Part shown: positions 43,207 through 54,160 of the stretch, in pieces | How positions within the stretch are numbered: position 1 is the first letter of the stretch | How the letters are laid out: each line of letters begins with the position of its first letter | Notes under the pieces: generated by a model | What the model was told of the DNA's origin: nothing | What the model saw: only the letters and a program-made list of their open reading frames with translations | Databases searched by the model: none | NCBI GenBank assembly: GCA_035048495.1 | Contig: CM068542.1 | Coordinates: forward strand, 37,167,109-37,231,108 | Direction of reading: 5' to 3' | Origin: Euptelea pleiosperma | Taxonomy: Eukaryota; Streptophyta; Magnoliopsida; Ranunculales; Eupteleaceae | Length of the DNA: 64,000 nucleotides | Translations under genes and position numbers: made by a program

Positions 43207-43528
43207 TGACCGCCCACAATATGAGCCATGTGGCACACTTGAGGACGATGACCTTATGGATGTTTTGGCCAATCGGTAGGTGGTCCCATAAACGAAAAAT
43301 CAGCCGGATTAGTAATTTCAAACCTTTGGATCCTTGTACCCCAAATAATGGTCAATAATGCCCAAATTCCACGTTAAAATCAAACGATGAAAATGACTCC
43401 AATCCAGCTTAGAAGTCACTAATCAGGTTGATTTTTGGTTTGTAGGTCCACATACGGATTGGCCAAACATTCTTACGGTTAGTGTCCTCTAAAAATGTGC
43501 CACATGGCTGATATTTTGGGCGGTCAGT
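43207..43528. mobile_element. Foldback MITE family F copy
   Basis: Inverted ends GACCGCCCACAATATGAGCC at left against its counterpart at right, with the family's GGATGTTTTGGCC, ATCAGCCGGATTAGT and GGTTTGTAGGTCCAC blocks. About 320 bp. Confidence 0.8.
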
Positions 43529-43560
43529 GACTTCCACGAAGTTTTGTGCCATTCACAAAA

Positions 43561-43793
43561 CCAAGGTTTAAAAGGGGCCATTATAACGGTATAACGGAAT
43601 GGGGGCATTAACGTTTTTCCGTTGTAATAGCCGTTATAACGAATTGTAACACTTGGGCCAAAAACAGAAAAATAACAAAAATAGCGGCCTTTTTTTCACA
43701 AAATATAACGACTGTTATTTTTTGAGCGTTTTAACGGTATATAACGTAACGGGGGAGGTCCAAATCCGTTATAACGACCGTTTTTTAAACCAT
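43561..43793. repeat. Word-repetitive element of TAACGG/CCGTTA units
   Basis: Ends CCAAGGTTTAAAAGG and TTTTTTAAACCATG are inverted relative to each other. The interior is packed with TATAACGG and CCGTTATAACG words in both orientations. Same design as 55263-55464, different word. Confidence 0.7.
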
Positions 43794-44249
43794 GCGCAAA
43801 GCAACTTCAAAAGAGCGTTCGCACCATCCTAGCCTCACGAACGGTCAGCCCATCAAGCTGCCGTACAATGAAATCAACTTAAAATCCCAGGTATGGGATG
43901 GTTAACGATCGTAATTTTTATTTTACCATCAAGTTTTGGCTCTAGAGTAAAGGTTGATATCTATTAATTTAAAGAGGTGGCCCACCAATTGAACAGCCTA
44001 GATTGGTTCATCTACTTAAGTCCATATGTGCCAATATGTCGTTTTTATTACTTTTTATATTGTTAGGAAATTTTGGCTTCCCATTCTTTATTTTATTGGG
44101 TCAATTTGCAAGACGACCAAAACTTTTCGTATATTTGCTATTTGCATCTCGCTCGCCGACCATATTAACCAACAATATTTCAAAACTTAGAAGAGGAATT
44201 TATGGCGAGAAAATATTCGCCGTCCCAGGGAGACTTCAAATTTTAGGGC

Positions 44250-44490
44250 ATACTGACCTTATGGATGTTTAGACCGCCTCTTAGTGGACCTACATACCAA
44301 AGATCAACTTGATCGGTGATTTGTAAAAGTTATATTTTAGCATCAAAAAAAAAAAACTCAAATTCAACTGTCAAATACCACGTTATTAAAAATTGCTAAA
44401 TCTAACGACTATAAATCACTTATTATACTTATTTTTTATCCGTAGATTCATCAAGAGGTGGACCAAATATCCATAAGTGGGCCCTAAATA
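44250..44490. mobile_element. Foldback MITE family F copy, diverged
   Basis: Arms TTATGGATGTTTAGACC with AGTGGACCTACATACCAAAG, and the inverted right arm TTCATCAAGAGGTGGACC with AATATCCATAAG. The interior is poly(A) and AT-rich. A half motif of the 49641-49833 foldback (GAGAAAATATTCGCCG) lies just left at about 44207. Confidence 0.6.
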
Positions 44491-45452
44491 GTACTCCTCG
44501 TAGCGTTTTAGAGAAGATTCAGTTATATATTTCTTAAATTTTTAACTCTACACGAAAATAATGAGCTTTTTGGAGGAACAATCTATATAACAAAATAGGG
44601 AAGTTGTCTCCCCCTCTAATCCGGCATCATAAAGAAGGGCTGAGATCTTATCTCCCAACTGAACGGTGGATCTCAGCCACTCACACCCAATTTTGACAAA
44701 CGCTTTGTTGAGGAGTGCCGTGGGCACAGGCCACATACTAGTTAATGTACAAACAAAAGATGTTTGTGGAAACTTTCTCGCTGCCAGTCGGATTGATGCG
44801 CATACCGACCACCAGGGCCCCACTAATTGACGCTACAAGCCAAATCCATTGCCGTCAAAACTTGTAATTCTAGGCTTCTAGCCTAGTTTCTGTCTTGGGT
44901 ATCTATACGCTGTGGCGCATTCGAAGTTGTCACGGAAACACGAGAAGGATCACCATTGAATGGGTCCCATTCATTAGATTAACAGTTCAAAAACTCAATT
45001 AAATTAAATTGATCATAACCGTCTATTATATATGATCACTTTTCAGTATGATAGAAAAATATGGCAAATGATAAAGGAAAAGTAAATAAATCAAGTGGAT
45101 TAGATCATCCGGTTTCTACAACGGGTTTTTCTTTGACCCAGAGGAATTCTTACGTGGAATCCTGATATGGTGTATATAAATGCTCTTCTGCTTATAATGA
45201 GAGAAAAATCAAAGGTCCCATTCATGTTCCTATAATTGCGCTGGGACCCATCTAATCCATCGCATTCTTTCGATTCAATAGTAATCCTATATGGACCCCA
45301 CTTAATGGTGGACCATCCCCCGCGAACACCGAACTGCAAAGAAAAAATTCATGGAAGAAAAAGAGGAATAGTTTATTGAGGAATTCACGGTCCGCATTGG
45401 GTGTTGACCCGGGGCTACCTGACAATGAGTCCACTTTTGCTCACGAACGCCT
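44491..45452. other. Intergenic region, no gene recognised
   Basis: No gene or repeat recognised, apart from a stretch at 44760-44825 that shares words with 48020-48115. Confidence 0.4.
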
Positions 45453-45454
45453 TA

Positions 45455-45742
45455 TGCGCTACGTGGCACACTCTTATAGACCACTGACTATATTGATGTT
45501 TGACCACCCCTAGATGAACCTACAGACCAATAATAAGCTGGATTGGCGATTTCTAACCGTTGGATTTGAGCCCTTTTCATGGGTGGTTTTTATCTGCAGG
45601 ATAAAAGCATCATTAGGGGTATTCAGATTAACGGCTAAAACTAACCAATCAGCCTGATTTTTTGTCTGTAGGTCTACCTGGGGATGGGCCAAACATACAT
45701 ATGGTTAGTGGTCTCGAAGAGCGTGCCACGTGGCTTACACAG
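45455..45742. mobile_element. Foldback MITE family F copy
   Basis: CTACGTGGCACACTCTTA at left pairs with the right end (GAGCGTGCCACGTGGC). The arms are joined by the family's typical core with ACCGTTGGATTTGAG. A GA microsatellite lies further right at 45871-45895. Confidence 0.8.
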
Positions 45743-46048
45743 ACGTCTTTGAGCAAAGGGGGACTGGAAAGTTTTAATGTTCTGAAGCAATGGCCGTTAG
45801 TATGCCGTCAGAGTTTGACGGAGTGGTAATGTCTATGTCTACCGTCCATCCAAAAATAAAAAGAACGTTAGAGAGAGAGAGAGAGAGAGAGAGAGGTGGC
45901 TCAAAAGTCAATATTTGATCGGCCAAGAAATTCCAACCTTACAGCTCTACTTAAAAAAGAGAAAAAAAAAGCTTTGTTTTTTTTTTTCGTTCACGCCACC
46001 GAAGAAGTAAATAAATAACAGTAGAATTTGATGTCGGAGTCCGTCATC

Positions 46049-46364
46049 AACGTTGATGACGGATCAGTGTATGAGCCATGTGGCAGACTATTAGAGAACA
46101 CTTACCATATGGATTTTTGTCTCATCCCTAGATGGACCTACTTGCAAAAAATTTCAACCTGATTAGTGATTTCAAATCTTTGGATATTAGAACCGCAAAT
46201 AATGCATGAATCCGACGGTTAAAAATTAACCCATGAAAATGACTCCAATCCAACGCTTGGAAATCACTAATCAAGCTAATTTTTGGTATGTAGGGCCAAA
46301 AATCCATACAGTCAGCGATCTTAAGACTGTACCACGTGGCTCATACGGACGTCCGTCGTCAAAG
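46049..46364. mobile_element. Foldback MITE family F copy upstream of HSFB1
   Basis: Extended inverted ends: AACGTTGATGACGGATCAG, then GTATGAGCC, at left against GGCTCATACGGACGTCCGTC at right. It ends about 440 bp upstream of the heat-shock element of the HSFB1 gene. Confidence 0.8.
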
Positions 46365-46500
46365 ATTTATTCAATACATAAGACAAAAAAACAGAAACAA
46401 AATTTAAGATCACAGTAATAAAAACAAATTTTTGATTAAAAAAAAAAAAAAAATTAAGAGGGAGAAAGAGAAGAAAGCGTTACTGTGCTAGGTGAGAGAT

Positions 46501-46727
46501 GAGAGAGAGAGAGAGAGACGTACCTTACATTACGGTCCATACCCACCTCAGCAGGCTTTTTCTCTCCTACAAGAAAAGTAAGAAAACTCTGGAAAGAAAG
46601 GAGGAGGAGCACTCGATGCTCGTCTTGAATTTACTCCCACCCACCAATGTAAGAGAAGCTTCTCAAGAAACAACCTCGATGATTCAAGGAAAAAACAACA
46701 ACAAATAAAGTATTTATCTTCCAACAC

Positions 46728-46754
<27 letters not shown>
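46501..46754. repeat. Complementary (GA)n and (CT)n tracts in the HSFB1 upstream region
   Basis: (GA)n at 46501-46518 and (CT)n at 46728-46754 are complementary and about 210 bp apart. CT tracts near plant transcription starts are common promoter or leader features. A TATA-like CCATAAAACC follows at about 46754. Confidence 0.6.
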
Positions 46755-46758
<4 letters not shown>

Positions 46759-46802
46759 AAACCACTAACCTACTCCCCTTTTGCAGTTTTTTATGCTGTC
46801 TC

Positions 46803-46815
46803 GAAATTTCTGGAA
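46803..46815 (+). promoter_or_regulatory. Perfect three-unit heat-shock element (GAAnnTTCnnGAA)
   Basis: Reads GAAATTTCTGGAA, an exact tripartite HSE, about 85 bp upstream of uORF1. A second, two-unit site (GAAGCTTC) is at 46655-46662. HSF trimers bind such sites, and HSFB1 genes are heat-induced in other plants. Whether it lies in the promoter or the leader depends on the unknown start site. Confidence 0.65.
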
Positions 46816-46899
46816 CCCCATTTCTCTTTCTTCTGCCTGGGTTTCTACTTTTCAAGAATCCTCAAAAGCTCGAATTCAGAAGGAATTCTCGGGGAAGTT

Positions 46900-46947
46900 A
46901 TGGTTATAGTTGTAGGTTCGATTCGAATTCGTCGGCGAGAGGCGTAG
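46900..46947 (+). CDS. uORF1 in the HSFB1 leader (15 aa)
   Basis: ATG at 46900, stop TAG at 46945-46947, peptide MVIVVGSIRIRRREA. It lies directly upstream of uORF2 in a different frame. Arabidopsis TBF1 also has two leader uORFs, and its first also begins MVV, as I recall; the remainder does not match. Confidence 0.55.
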   Translation: MVIVVGSIRIRRREA

Positions 46948-46949
46948 TA

Positions 46950-47090
46950 ATGGAAAGACCGAGGCGTTTCGACGGTTTGGTTTACTCACGATCTCATTGC
47001 TTTCTCACCAATACCGGTTTTGTTTCTGGGTTTTATTGTTGGGGTTGGGAATTCTTGACTGCTCTTCTGCTCTTCAGTTTATACCACTAA
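46950..47090 (+). CDS. uORF2 in the HSFB1 leader (46 aa), conserved TBF1-type peptide
   Basis: ATG at 46950, TAA at 47088-47090, 117 bp before the main start. The C-terminal part SGFYCWGWEFLTALLLFS closely matches, as I recall it, the end of Arabidopsis TBF1/HSFB1 uORF2, while the N-terminal 25 residues look unconstrained. In Arabidopsis these uORFs repress translation of the main ORF until immune or starvation signals relieve it. The conserved aromatic and leucine-rich end points to a peptide acting in cis on the ribosome. No other ATG lies between this stop and the main start. Confidence 0.85.
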   Translation: MERPRRFDGLVYSRSHCFLTNTGFVSGFYCWGWEFLTALLLFSLYH

Positions 47091-47207
47091 ACTCCCAACA
47101 TCCAACATCCAAGGCTAAAAGAATTAGGATATTAAACTCTGGTTTTCTCTTGTTTTTAAGTTTTTTTTTTTTTAAGTTGTAAATTTGAGAATTGTCGAGG
47201 GGTAAAA

Positions 47208-48939
47208 ATGGCCCATAGATGTGTTCCGGCACCATTTCTCACGAAGACGTACCAGTTGGTGGATGATCCGATCTCGGACGATGTGATATCCTGGAACGAA
47301 ACCGGTACCACGTTCGTCGTGTGGAAACCGGCTGATTTCGCCAGGGATTTGCTTCCCAATTACTTCAAGCACAACAACTTCTCAAGCTTCGTGCGCCAAC
47401 TTAACACCTATGTACGTTAGAACTCTCCCCTTCTCTCTCTCTCTCTCTCTTTTTTTTCTTTTCTTGTTTGTAATTTGGATATTTTGGAGGCGCAAACGTG
47501 AGCCACCTGGGTGCGCAGTGCGCACGGAATTAACGAGCTCCTTCTAGTGAAAATTGGTTCGGGTGCCGGATAATTCCGCTGATCCCCATGAGCGTAGTTT
47601 AGTATCTTCGCTACAAATTCTATATTTTCCTCGGTTGAATATTCGAGAATTTTAGGGAAAAAAGTTGTATTTTCATTCGTCTTTTTCTCCTTTGAACTTG
47701 TTTTCGAGCTTTATAAAATCTTGATGCTATTTACGAAAAAACCACACAAATTAGATAGAATTCTCACCTCTTGGATTTAGGATCCAACGGTGTGAACCCG
47801 AGGACGTATCATAGGTCCATCCACGTAGCTACTTAGTGTCAGGACTCAGGACGGCAATTACATCAGGTTTACTGGGACCCACTTTAGAACTGTCTTTATT
47901 CCGTAGGCTAAAATATCCTTATCAGTGGATCTGTTGCGTTTACGTTAATCTAACCTTTCTCCCCAATATTGGTTCATTCTTTGACCAAGAAGATCGTGTT
48001 GCTCAGAAGCTGTACACGTGTGGCCGATCGGCCTGCATGCGCACCACGTTCTATATCCCTCCTATACTGACGCATGTATGTGGAAACTTCTTACATAGGT
48101 TCATATTTCCAACTTTGACCTCGAACAGTGACGTGGAATTTTAGGTTCAATCTTTTAAACTAATATGAAATTAATTCATTTAAATAAGTTATAAATAATC
48201 TCTATTTGACTTTATTAATTTGCTTATGGTGTAATACGCACCCCACGTGTACTGTAAGCAGGGCTTCCGAAAGATCGTGCCGGATAGATGGGAATTCTCG
48301 AACGAATTTTTCAAGCGAGGAGAAAAAGAGCTCCTCTGCGAAATCCACCGTAGGAAAACGGTTGCTGTAACGACGGCTCAGGTATCCGCCGCTGGAAAAT
48401 CCAACGGCGGACCTTCGTCCCCATCGGGTGAAGATCTGGGGTCCAGCTCTACTTCATCTCCCGATACGAAAAATCACGTGTCAGACGAAACGACAGCGAC
48501 GACGACGACGACGACTCAAGTGTCTGACTTATCGGGTGAAAATGAGAAACTGAGAAAAGACAATCAGGTCCTCAGCTCAGAACTGGCGCGGACGAAGAAG
48601 CAATGCGAAGATCTTATAGCTTTCCTCTCCAAATACGTCAACGTCGCACCTGATCAGATAAATCACATCATGTTGCAAGGAGCTAATGGGCCCAGCCATG
48701 ATCGATTGGTAGAGATCATTGGTGATGATGATGACGACGATGAGGAGGAGGAAAAAGAAAGTGGGGAAGAAGAGTGCTTGAAGCTGTTCGGTGTTTGGTT
48801 GAAAGCAGGGAAGAAGAGGGGTCGTGATGAGGAGGATGTTAGTGGAGCTTCACTGAAGGAGATGAAGATGATGGACTATCAGCCACCGTGGATGAAGATC
48901 TATTCGTCGGCAGGCGACAGCAGCAAGGTCTGCAACTGA
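47208..48939 (+). CDS. HSFB1: Heat-shock transcription factor B1 (HSFB1/TBF1 orthologue)
   Basis: Exon 1 47208-47411 and exon 2 48262-48939, 293 residues. The intron interrupts the DNA-binding domain after LNTY, the conserved position in plant HSFs. Residues 5-100 form the winged-helix domain ([57 protein letters not shown]). Residues about 155-195 are the HR-A/B coiled coil ([20 protein letters not shown]). Then come an acidic stretch (223-238), the class B repressor motif LFGVWL (243-248), a basic KKRGR nuclear-localisation candidate (252-256) and the ending SSKVCN, shared with Arabidopsis HSFB1. No class A activator (AHA) motif is seen, which fits class B. Control is probably both transcriptional (HSE) and translational (uORFs). 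Reading frames are intact. Confidence 0.95.
47412..48261. other. Intron of the HSFB1 gene
   Basis: GT-AG intron of 850 bp beginning with a CT-rich tract (47425-47455). It interrupts the DNA-binding domain in phase 0. The frame at 47836-48144 has no recognisable motif. Confidence 0.85.
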
Positions 48940-49640
48940 CGGACGGGACCACGTACGCACCAAGTGTAATAGGAAAAGAAATAGTTTGTGTAGTCATAAT
49001 AATGGACGGTTATGATTTTATTAGGTTGCTTTGATAGTAAGATAAGAGATTGTGAAAGGAGTAGAAGATCAAAAGCAAATGGGTCTATGCTCCTTCACAT
49101 AAAAAAAAAAAAAAAAAAAGTGTGTTGTCTGTGTAAATTGGCATCATCAATATAGCGGTACAGTGTGAGGGGACAAACATTTAATTTCCTGTAAGATGTT
49201 TTAGAATAACTCAAAATGAGGTGGGAATAGTGTCAATACTGTATCTGAGGCTATGTCATCAGACGGTCATCAGTCGTCAGGATTGTGCCTTTGGACTTTA
49301 CGCCGATTCTAGAATCTGAGTACAAGGGCTATATTGAAAGTTGAGGAATATTTTGGATGTTTTTGGTTCACTTTCTTTGCGTGTCTCACGAGTTGTTTGA
49401 CCACTTTTTAAGTAATGGATTGGGTTCGGATGGTTGGATCGCCTAATGTTGGACCGATAGGGCGATCCAACATCGAGTCGATTGATTTGATTGATAACCC
49501 TATTATTGCTTCTCAAAAAGTCAAAAATTTTGCGGAAGTAAAAGCATAAAAAAAAAAAATTATGTGCATCTTTCCATATACCAATTTTACCCTTATAAAG
49601 TTCACATGAGAAAAAGCAGGAATGGTTTGCTGAGGAGTAA
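48940..49640. other. Downstream flank of HSFB1
   Basis: Probable 3' UTR, then AT-rich sequence with a poly(A) tract at about 49100-49119. The minus frame at 49298-49723 is not credible (see rejected items). Confidence 0.5.
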
Positions 49641-49833
49641 GTCTGTAGACGAAAACATTCGCTGGCCCGGGGGACTTCAAACTTTGAAGTCTCCCCACCC
49701 AAAATGTCTGACAAGTACCCCAATCCCTTAACTCAACCCTGGTTAAGCCCTTGGTTAGTGGTCAAAAAGGGTACTTGTCAGACATTTTGGGAGGGGGATA
49801 TACCGGCCAGCGAAAATTTTCTCGTTTGTAGAC
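49641..49833. mobile_element. Foldback MITE (about 193 bp)
   Basis: The left arm (GTCTGTAGACGAAAACATTC, then GCTGGCC and CCCAAAATGTCTGACAAGTA) pairs with the reverse complement of the right arm. The loop is about 40 bp near 49730. A related half motif is at about 44200-44240. Confidence 0.75.
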
Positions 49834-50159
49834 CCATCTCTTTTTTGAAAAAATAAATACCTATAAAATGACTCACCTAGTGCGTCATTTATTACTGACT
49901 AGTTATAATTAAATTTAAAAAAAAAAAATAACATATGTGATATTGATTTATGATCTTTATTAATGGTTTATTAGAATGTAATGTATATAAAATTATAAGA
50001 AAATGACTTTTTGAGTTAATTCGTGCAAAATTAACTTTTTATTTTTTGACTTATAAGTCAGTGTTTCATCGAACAAACTTTTGCTTCTAGGTAGCAACTT
50101 TTAAATTCTGCAACTTAATTTAGAAGTTACTTTTTGCTTCCACTGGTTTGCCGAACGGG

Positions 50160-50760
50160 CCCTAAAGGTCATGGGGTGCTCTGAATTAGTGGGTGAATAT
50201 CTATGGAGCGCTTTCAATAGGTGGGGTGTTCTCACAAATTTATGGGTGCAAATAGACCAAACAATCACCAAGTCCGAACAATGGAGGTTGGTTCATACCT
50301 GGCTAGTGGAACAATCTATTATTCTTAAAAGAAAATTTGCTTTGTTCAGTCCTGTTCGGTTGGGGTGTCTGGCAACAATGGTGACTATTGGGGCGTCCGA
50401 TGACAATAGTGAACGGTTGGGACGTTCAGCGACGACAAACAACTAAAGTAGGGAGAGGATGAAGAGAGGGAGGTAGAAAGAGAAGAAGAAGAGAGGAGCA
50501 TCTAACGACAACAGAGGAGGCGAACGATTGGGGCGTTCGACGACAATGGTGACAATGAACAATTGAAGTAGGGAGAGGAAAGAAGAGGGAGAGTAAGAGA
50601 CAAGGGGAGAAAGAGAAGATGTGGAGGGATGGTGAAGGTCGTGGGGTGCTTTGAATTGGTGTGTGCTTTCAATAAGAATGAAATATATATGGAGGGCTTT
50701 CAATAGGTGGGGTATTCTCAACAAATTTATGAGTGCATATAAAATTTTCATTTTCAAATT
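50160..50760. repeat. Direct-repeat element with words shared with the MULE ends
   Basis: The block GGGGTGCTCTGAATTAGTG to CACAAATTTATGGGTGCA (50171-50250) recurs at 50641-50740. Between them lie purine-rich GGGAGAGG and GACGACAATGG words. ATGGGTGCAAATAGA resembles the MULE terminus at 60401-60412. It may be a non-autonomous relative, but no inverted ends were found. Confidence 0.35.
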
Positions 50761-51109
50761 CGCCCCCTCTAAACTAATCTTCCAAAACTGCCCTTAGGTT
50801 AAAACTTTCCTATTTTGCCGCGTCTTCCAAAAAACCTCAACAATCATGCACGTGTATGTGCAACACACGTGCCTTTCCATGAGTAACCTATTGTGTGAAG
50901 TGGATTAGTGGAATGTAATGATGCATGATTAATAAATGCTTAAAGTTGGTGTTTGGATGCAAGAATAACTTCATACATTACATATATGTATGGAGAAATT
51001 TAATGAGGAAACCATCTTATAGGTAGATCTCACTTGCGCCTTTAGGAAAAGGATGCATAGCTACAGCCCCATGCTCCCCCTCAAGCCGAGGATAAACTTT
51101 TGGAAGTGG

Positions 51110-51600
51110 TAGCCCTTATGTTTTGTGGAGCCTGATGGTGATAGAGTACTGTAAATCAAGCCACTAATACCGTGAATCTAATTTGCTGGGGTGTTGCAGG
51201 GGGACAGTGTGCTCCTTGCTCAAAGGGGGGTTCGGGGGCATAGCCTCGTCCCGAATTTTTCTGGAGGTTTTTCTTAAGGGCATTTTCGTTCTTTTACACA
51301 GAGATGCAGAAACCTTAGGTTTGTCTTGGGGTTATATATACCTCAATTTTCATGAGATGTTTATTGTTGTATTGTGAGTTTTTTCTTTTACCTCAGACCA
51401 TTGTGGAATTAGTGGGGTTCGACACCGCCAAATGTGAAGAGAGCATTGCATTACCTCATCCCCCTCTAGTGTAGATATTGTGATGTGCAGCCCCTCTTGT
51501 GAAGGTTTCAGGTTCAAGAAATCCCCATATATATAGTTGGGTCTAGGATGGAGGTCCTTGAATTCGGAATATCCCACGCTTGCCATTTGTAATTGGTGTT
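51110..51600. repeat. LTR-like repeat, copy A
   Basis: Starts near TTATGTTTTGTGGAGCCTGATG and contains TTCGGGGGCAT, GGAGGTTTTTCTTAAGGGC and a TATA-like TTATATATACC. A diverged copy is at 54318-54640. Probably solo LTRs of one family. No internal domain was seen. Confidence 0.5.
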
Positions 51601-52394
51601 GCATTCGACTAGAGACCTCTTACGGCTCGGGGTAACACATTGTACAACATGGTGCTTATCAAGTTCTGTTTTACAAAAACTCCGGCCGAGACTTCAACTT
51701 AAATTAACCCAATTTGAATTTTCTTCCATTGAATGAATAAATATATCATAATTGGGCATGCTTGATGCATTGTTGAAGTGAATTGTAAATTTAGTACTTC
51801 ATAAACATGTAATTTTTACTCTTTTTATCCTCATATCTCGATCTTAGGTTGTGGGTCGGCCTTGTATCATGGGTTGGTCAGCCTCTAGATAGTGGGTCGG
51901 GTCCTGGACCTTGGGATCGAGGCGTGACAACCCATGTAGGTGGCACATAATGGGAGGATGTTAGTAGTTCTACAAGAATCATACCGATTTTGTAAATTAG
52001 AGCAGGTCTATTCTCCCTTTCCTCCAAACCTCCTCTCAAAATGTCATAACTCAACTACGTTGAGCTTTTGTGATTGTTAGAACTTGAGATCGGCATCCGA
52101 TATTGTGATGGGCGAATCGGCTGAACGCGCACCATGTGTATGATGTTGATTGCTTGCCATTTTCTGGCACCTACAAATAAATTATCGGGTAATTGTTTTT
52201 TTCAAACAATAACGTTAAAGAGAGAGCAGAGAGATGGAACATCTTCGGTAGCTAAGATTTGGGATAAGACAAGTGCGCTACTAACATGATGGCAATGTGT
52301 TGCGACTTTCGTTGATAAGTAGGTCTCCAACCTTGCTTTTAGTCTCATGCGATTCTTTTTTTTTTCCTTTTTTTTTTGGTGGTGTGTGTGGAAA
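51601..52394. other. Intergenic region, no gene recognised
   Basis: No coding sequence recognised. The stretch at 51840-51935 has repeated GGGTCGG and GGTTGGTC words. Confidence 0.4.
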
Positions 52395-52570
52395 AAGATG
52401 TAAGAAGCTGTAGCTGAGCTGCTGACGCCAAAAAAGCGTCAGCTTATTTTTGTTACTCCCCGCTGCCTGCATGGATGTTTAGCGCACCCCTTGATGGATG
52501 TAGACACCAAAAATCAGCCTGATTGATAATCTCTACCCATTAGATTTTAGTACTTTTTAAGGCATGATTC
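52395..52570. mobile_element. Half copy of the 32887-33277-type foldback MITE
   Basis: AAGATGTAAGAAGCTGTAG, then TTTTTGTTACTCCC and GCATGGATGTTTAGC with CACCAAAAATCAGCCTGATT match the left arm of the 32887 element. A local inverted pair CTGACGC-GCGTCAG lies at about 52422-52441. Confidence 0.65.
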
Positions 52571-52690
52571 AAGACACATACATCACTATATGTTTTTATG
52601 ACCAGACGCATACATCACTTGTGTTGCATGAAGAAATGATCTTAAATGGACCCCAATAGGGAGATATCTACAATTCTACATCTACACTGG

Positions 52691-52975
52691 AACTTTGCTG
52701 ACGGACTCCGTCATCAACGTTGATGACTGATTACATTATGAGACACGTGGCACATTTGTAGAAATAGAGACCAAAAATTAGCCTGATCAGTGATTTCGAA
52801 GTGTTGGATAGGTTTACGTTTTCATGGGTTGATTTTTAACCGTGGAATTCGAGCATTATTTGAGGTACAAAGATCGAAAGGTTTGAAATCACTAATCAGG
52901 CTTGAATTTTTGTAAGTAGGTCCACCTAGGGATGGGCCAAACATCCATACCGTCAGTGGTCTCTCTCATATATGA
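52691..52975. mobile_element. Foldback MITE family F copy
   Basis: The left end GACGGACTCCGTCATCAACG, then ACACGTGGCACA, leads into the family core. The right arm has GTAGGTCCACCTAGGGATGG and ACATCCATACCGTCAGTGG. Missing part of the extreme right end. Confidence 0.75.
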
Positions 52976-53289
52976 TGAAGGAATCATCCCTCATGTACTC
53001 CATTAGTACATGTGCCCATTTGATCATCAATCTGATCTTCAATGTACGGAAACCCTCTTGGGTGGGGCATATGTCAATTTTCAACCGTTCAAATCCACGT
53101 GCCTAAAACTGCGGCCCAGTCATCAAAGTTTTACTCAAGGCCTAAGTGAACAATCAATAAAATTGGACGATTGCAGCTATCCGATATGTGGGACTTTCTG
53201 TTAGACCTCGTAGATTTTCTCTGCCATCAAAAAAGTAGAACGAATCAGATGGTTGAAAATTTTAAATCAGTAGACCCACGAGAACTCTT

Positions 53290-53465
53290 TAGAGCTGCAA
53301 CTTAGGGTGGGCTCAATCCAAGCCCGACACATTGGGCTAGGGTTGGGTTGGCCCATTCAATACTCGAGTTGGGCTGGGGCCTGAAGTTTGACAACCCGAT
53401 CAAATTGGGTCAGGTTAGGGTTGAGGCTTCAGCCCAACCTGACCCAACCCGAGTCCGACATACAC
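53290..53465. repeat. Word-repetitive element of GGGTTGGGCTGG/CCCAACCCGA units
   Basis: Dense GGGTTGG, TTGGGCTGGG, CCCGA and CAACCTGACC words in both orientations over about 170 bp. No coding sense. Confidence 0.5.
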
Positions 53466-53599
53466 AATAGTTGCAACCATAGAACTCTTACATGGGTCCA
53501 CCAATAGATGGTGGGTCCCAATGGTCTGGATGTACGACCCACGGGCTAATTGTCCTAAGTGCTAGATTACAATGTCGATGTATGAATTAGGTGACACTA

Positions 53600-53822
53600 A
53601 AAGAGACCACTTACCGTATACATGTTTGTCCCATCCCACTTGTCCCATCCCACCTATGGACCAAAAATCATCATGATCGGTGATTTCTATCTGAGTACCC
53701 CAACTAATGCTTGAATCAAACAACCAGCTAAAAACCAACCCATGAAAAAAACTCAAACCCCAAAGTATGGAAATCGCCAATCAAGCTGATTTTTGGTTCA
53801 TAGATCCATCTAGGGATGTGCT
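53600..53822. mobile_element. Foldback MITE family F copy
   Basis: Arms GACCACTTACCGTATACATG with ATGGACCAAAAATCATCATG, and at right AATCAAGCTGATTTTTGG with AGATCCATCTAGGGATG. It abuts the GGATATTCG-word element. Confidence 0.7.
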
Positions 53823-53823
53823 T

Positions 53824-54160
53824 AGGATTGTCAACGGATATTATTCGAATTGAATATGAAAAATTCCAATATTTGAATTCGAATTTAATTAATATTCGAT
53901 AATATCCAATATGTTAGATAAGTAAGTCGGATATATAATAGATATAATATAATCTGTTATATATATGATAATAAGATTATAATATTTATATAATATATCA
54001 GATTAGATATTATCAAAGGGGATATATCAATATCCGACTGTATATCTGAAAAGTATTCGAATATAAAAATTATCGAGCTCGATATCCAAAATTTTTAGAT
54101 AATGTCTGATTATTCGACTACGGATTGAAGTTTTCGACCATCCATTGACACTCTATGGGC
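53824..54160. repeat. Word-repetitive element of GGATATTCGAAT-type units
   Basis: Starts GATTGTCAACGGATATTATT and ends near GACCATCCATTGACACTCT. The interior repeats ATATTCGA, TATCCAATA and GATATATA words in both orientations. Confidence 0.5.

Noticed and set aside
44003..44272. 89-codon hydrophobic frame
   Set aside because: Runs into a MITE arm, and hydrophobicity follows from T-rich DNA; no start or gene context.
46499..46855. Arg/Glu-repeat frames upstream of HSFB1
   Set aside because: Produced by the GA and CT microsatellites.
46997..47182. 61-codon frame overlapping uORF2
   Set aside because: It is in another frame, starts inside uORF2, and lacks the conserved TBF1-type ending; uORF2 at 46950 explains the region.
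49298..49723. 141-codon minus-strand frame right of HSFB1
   Set aside because: Its N-terminal part runs through an arm of the 49641-49833 foldback MITE, composition is biased, and no motif is recognisable.
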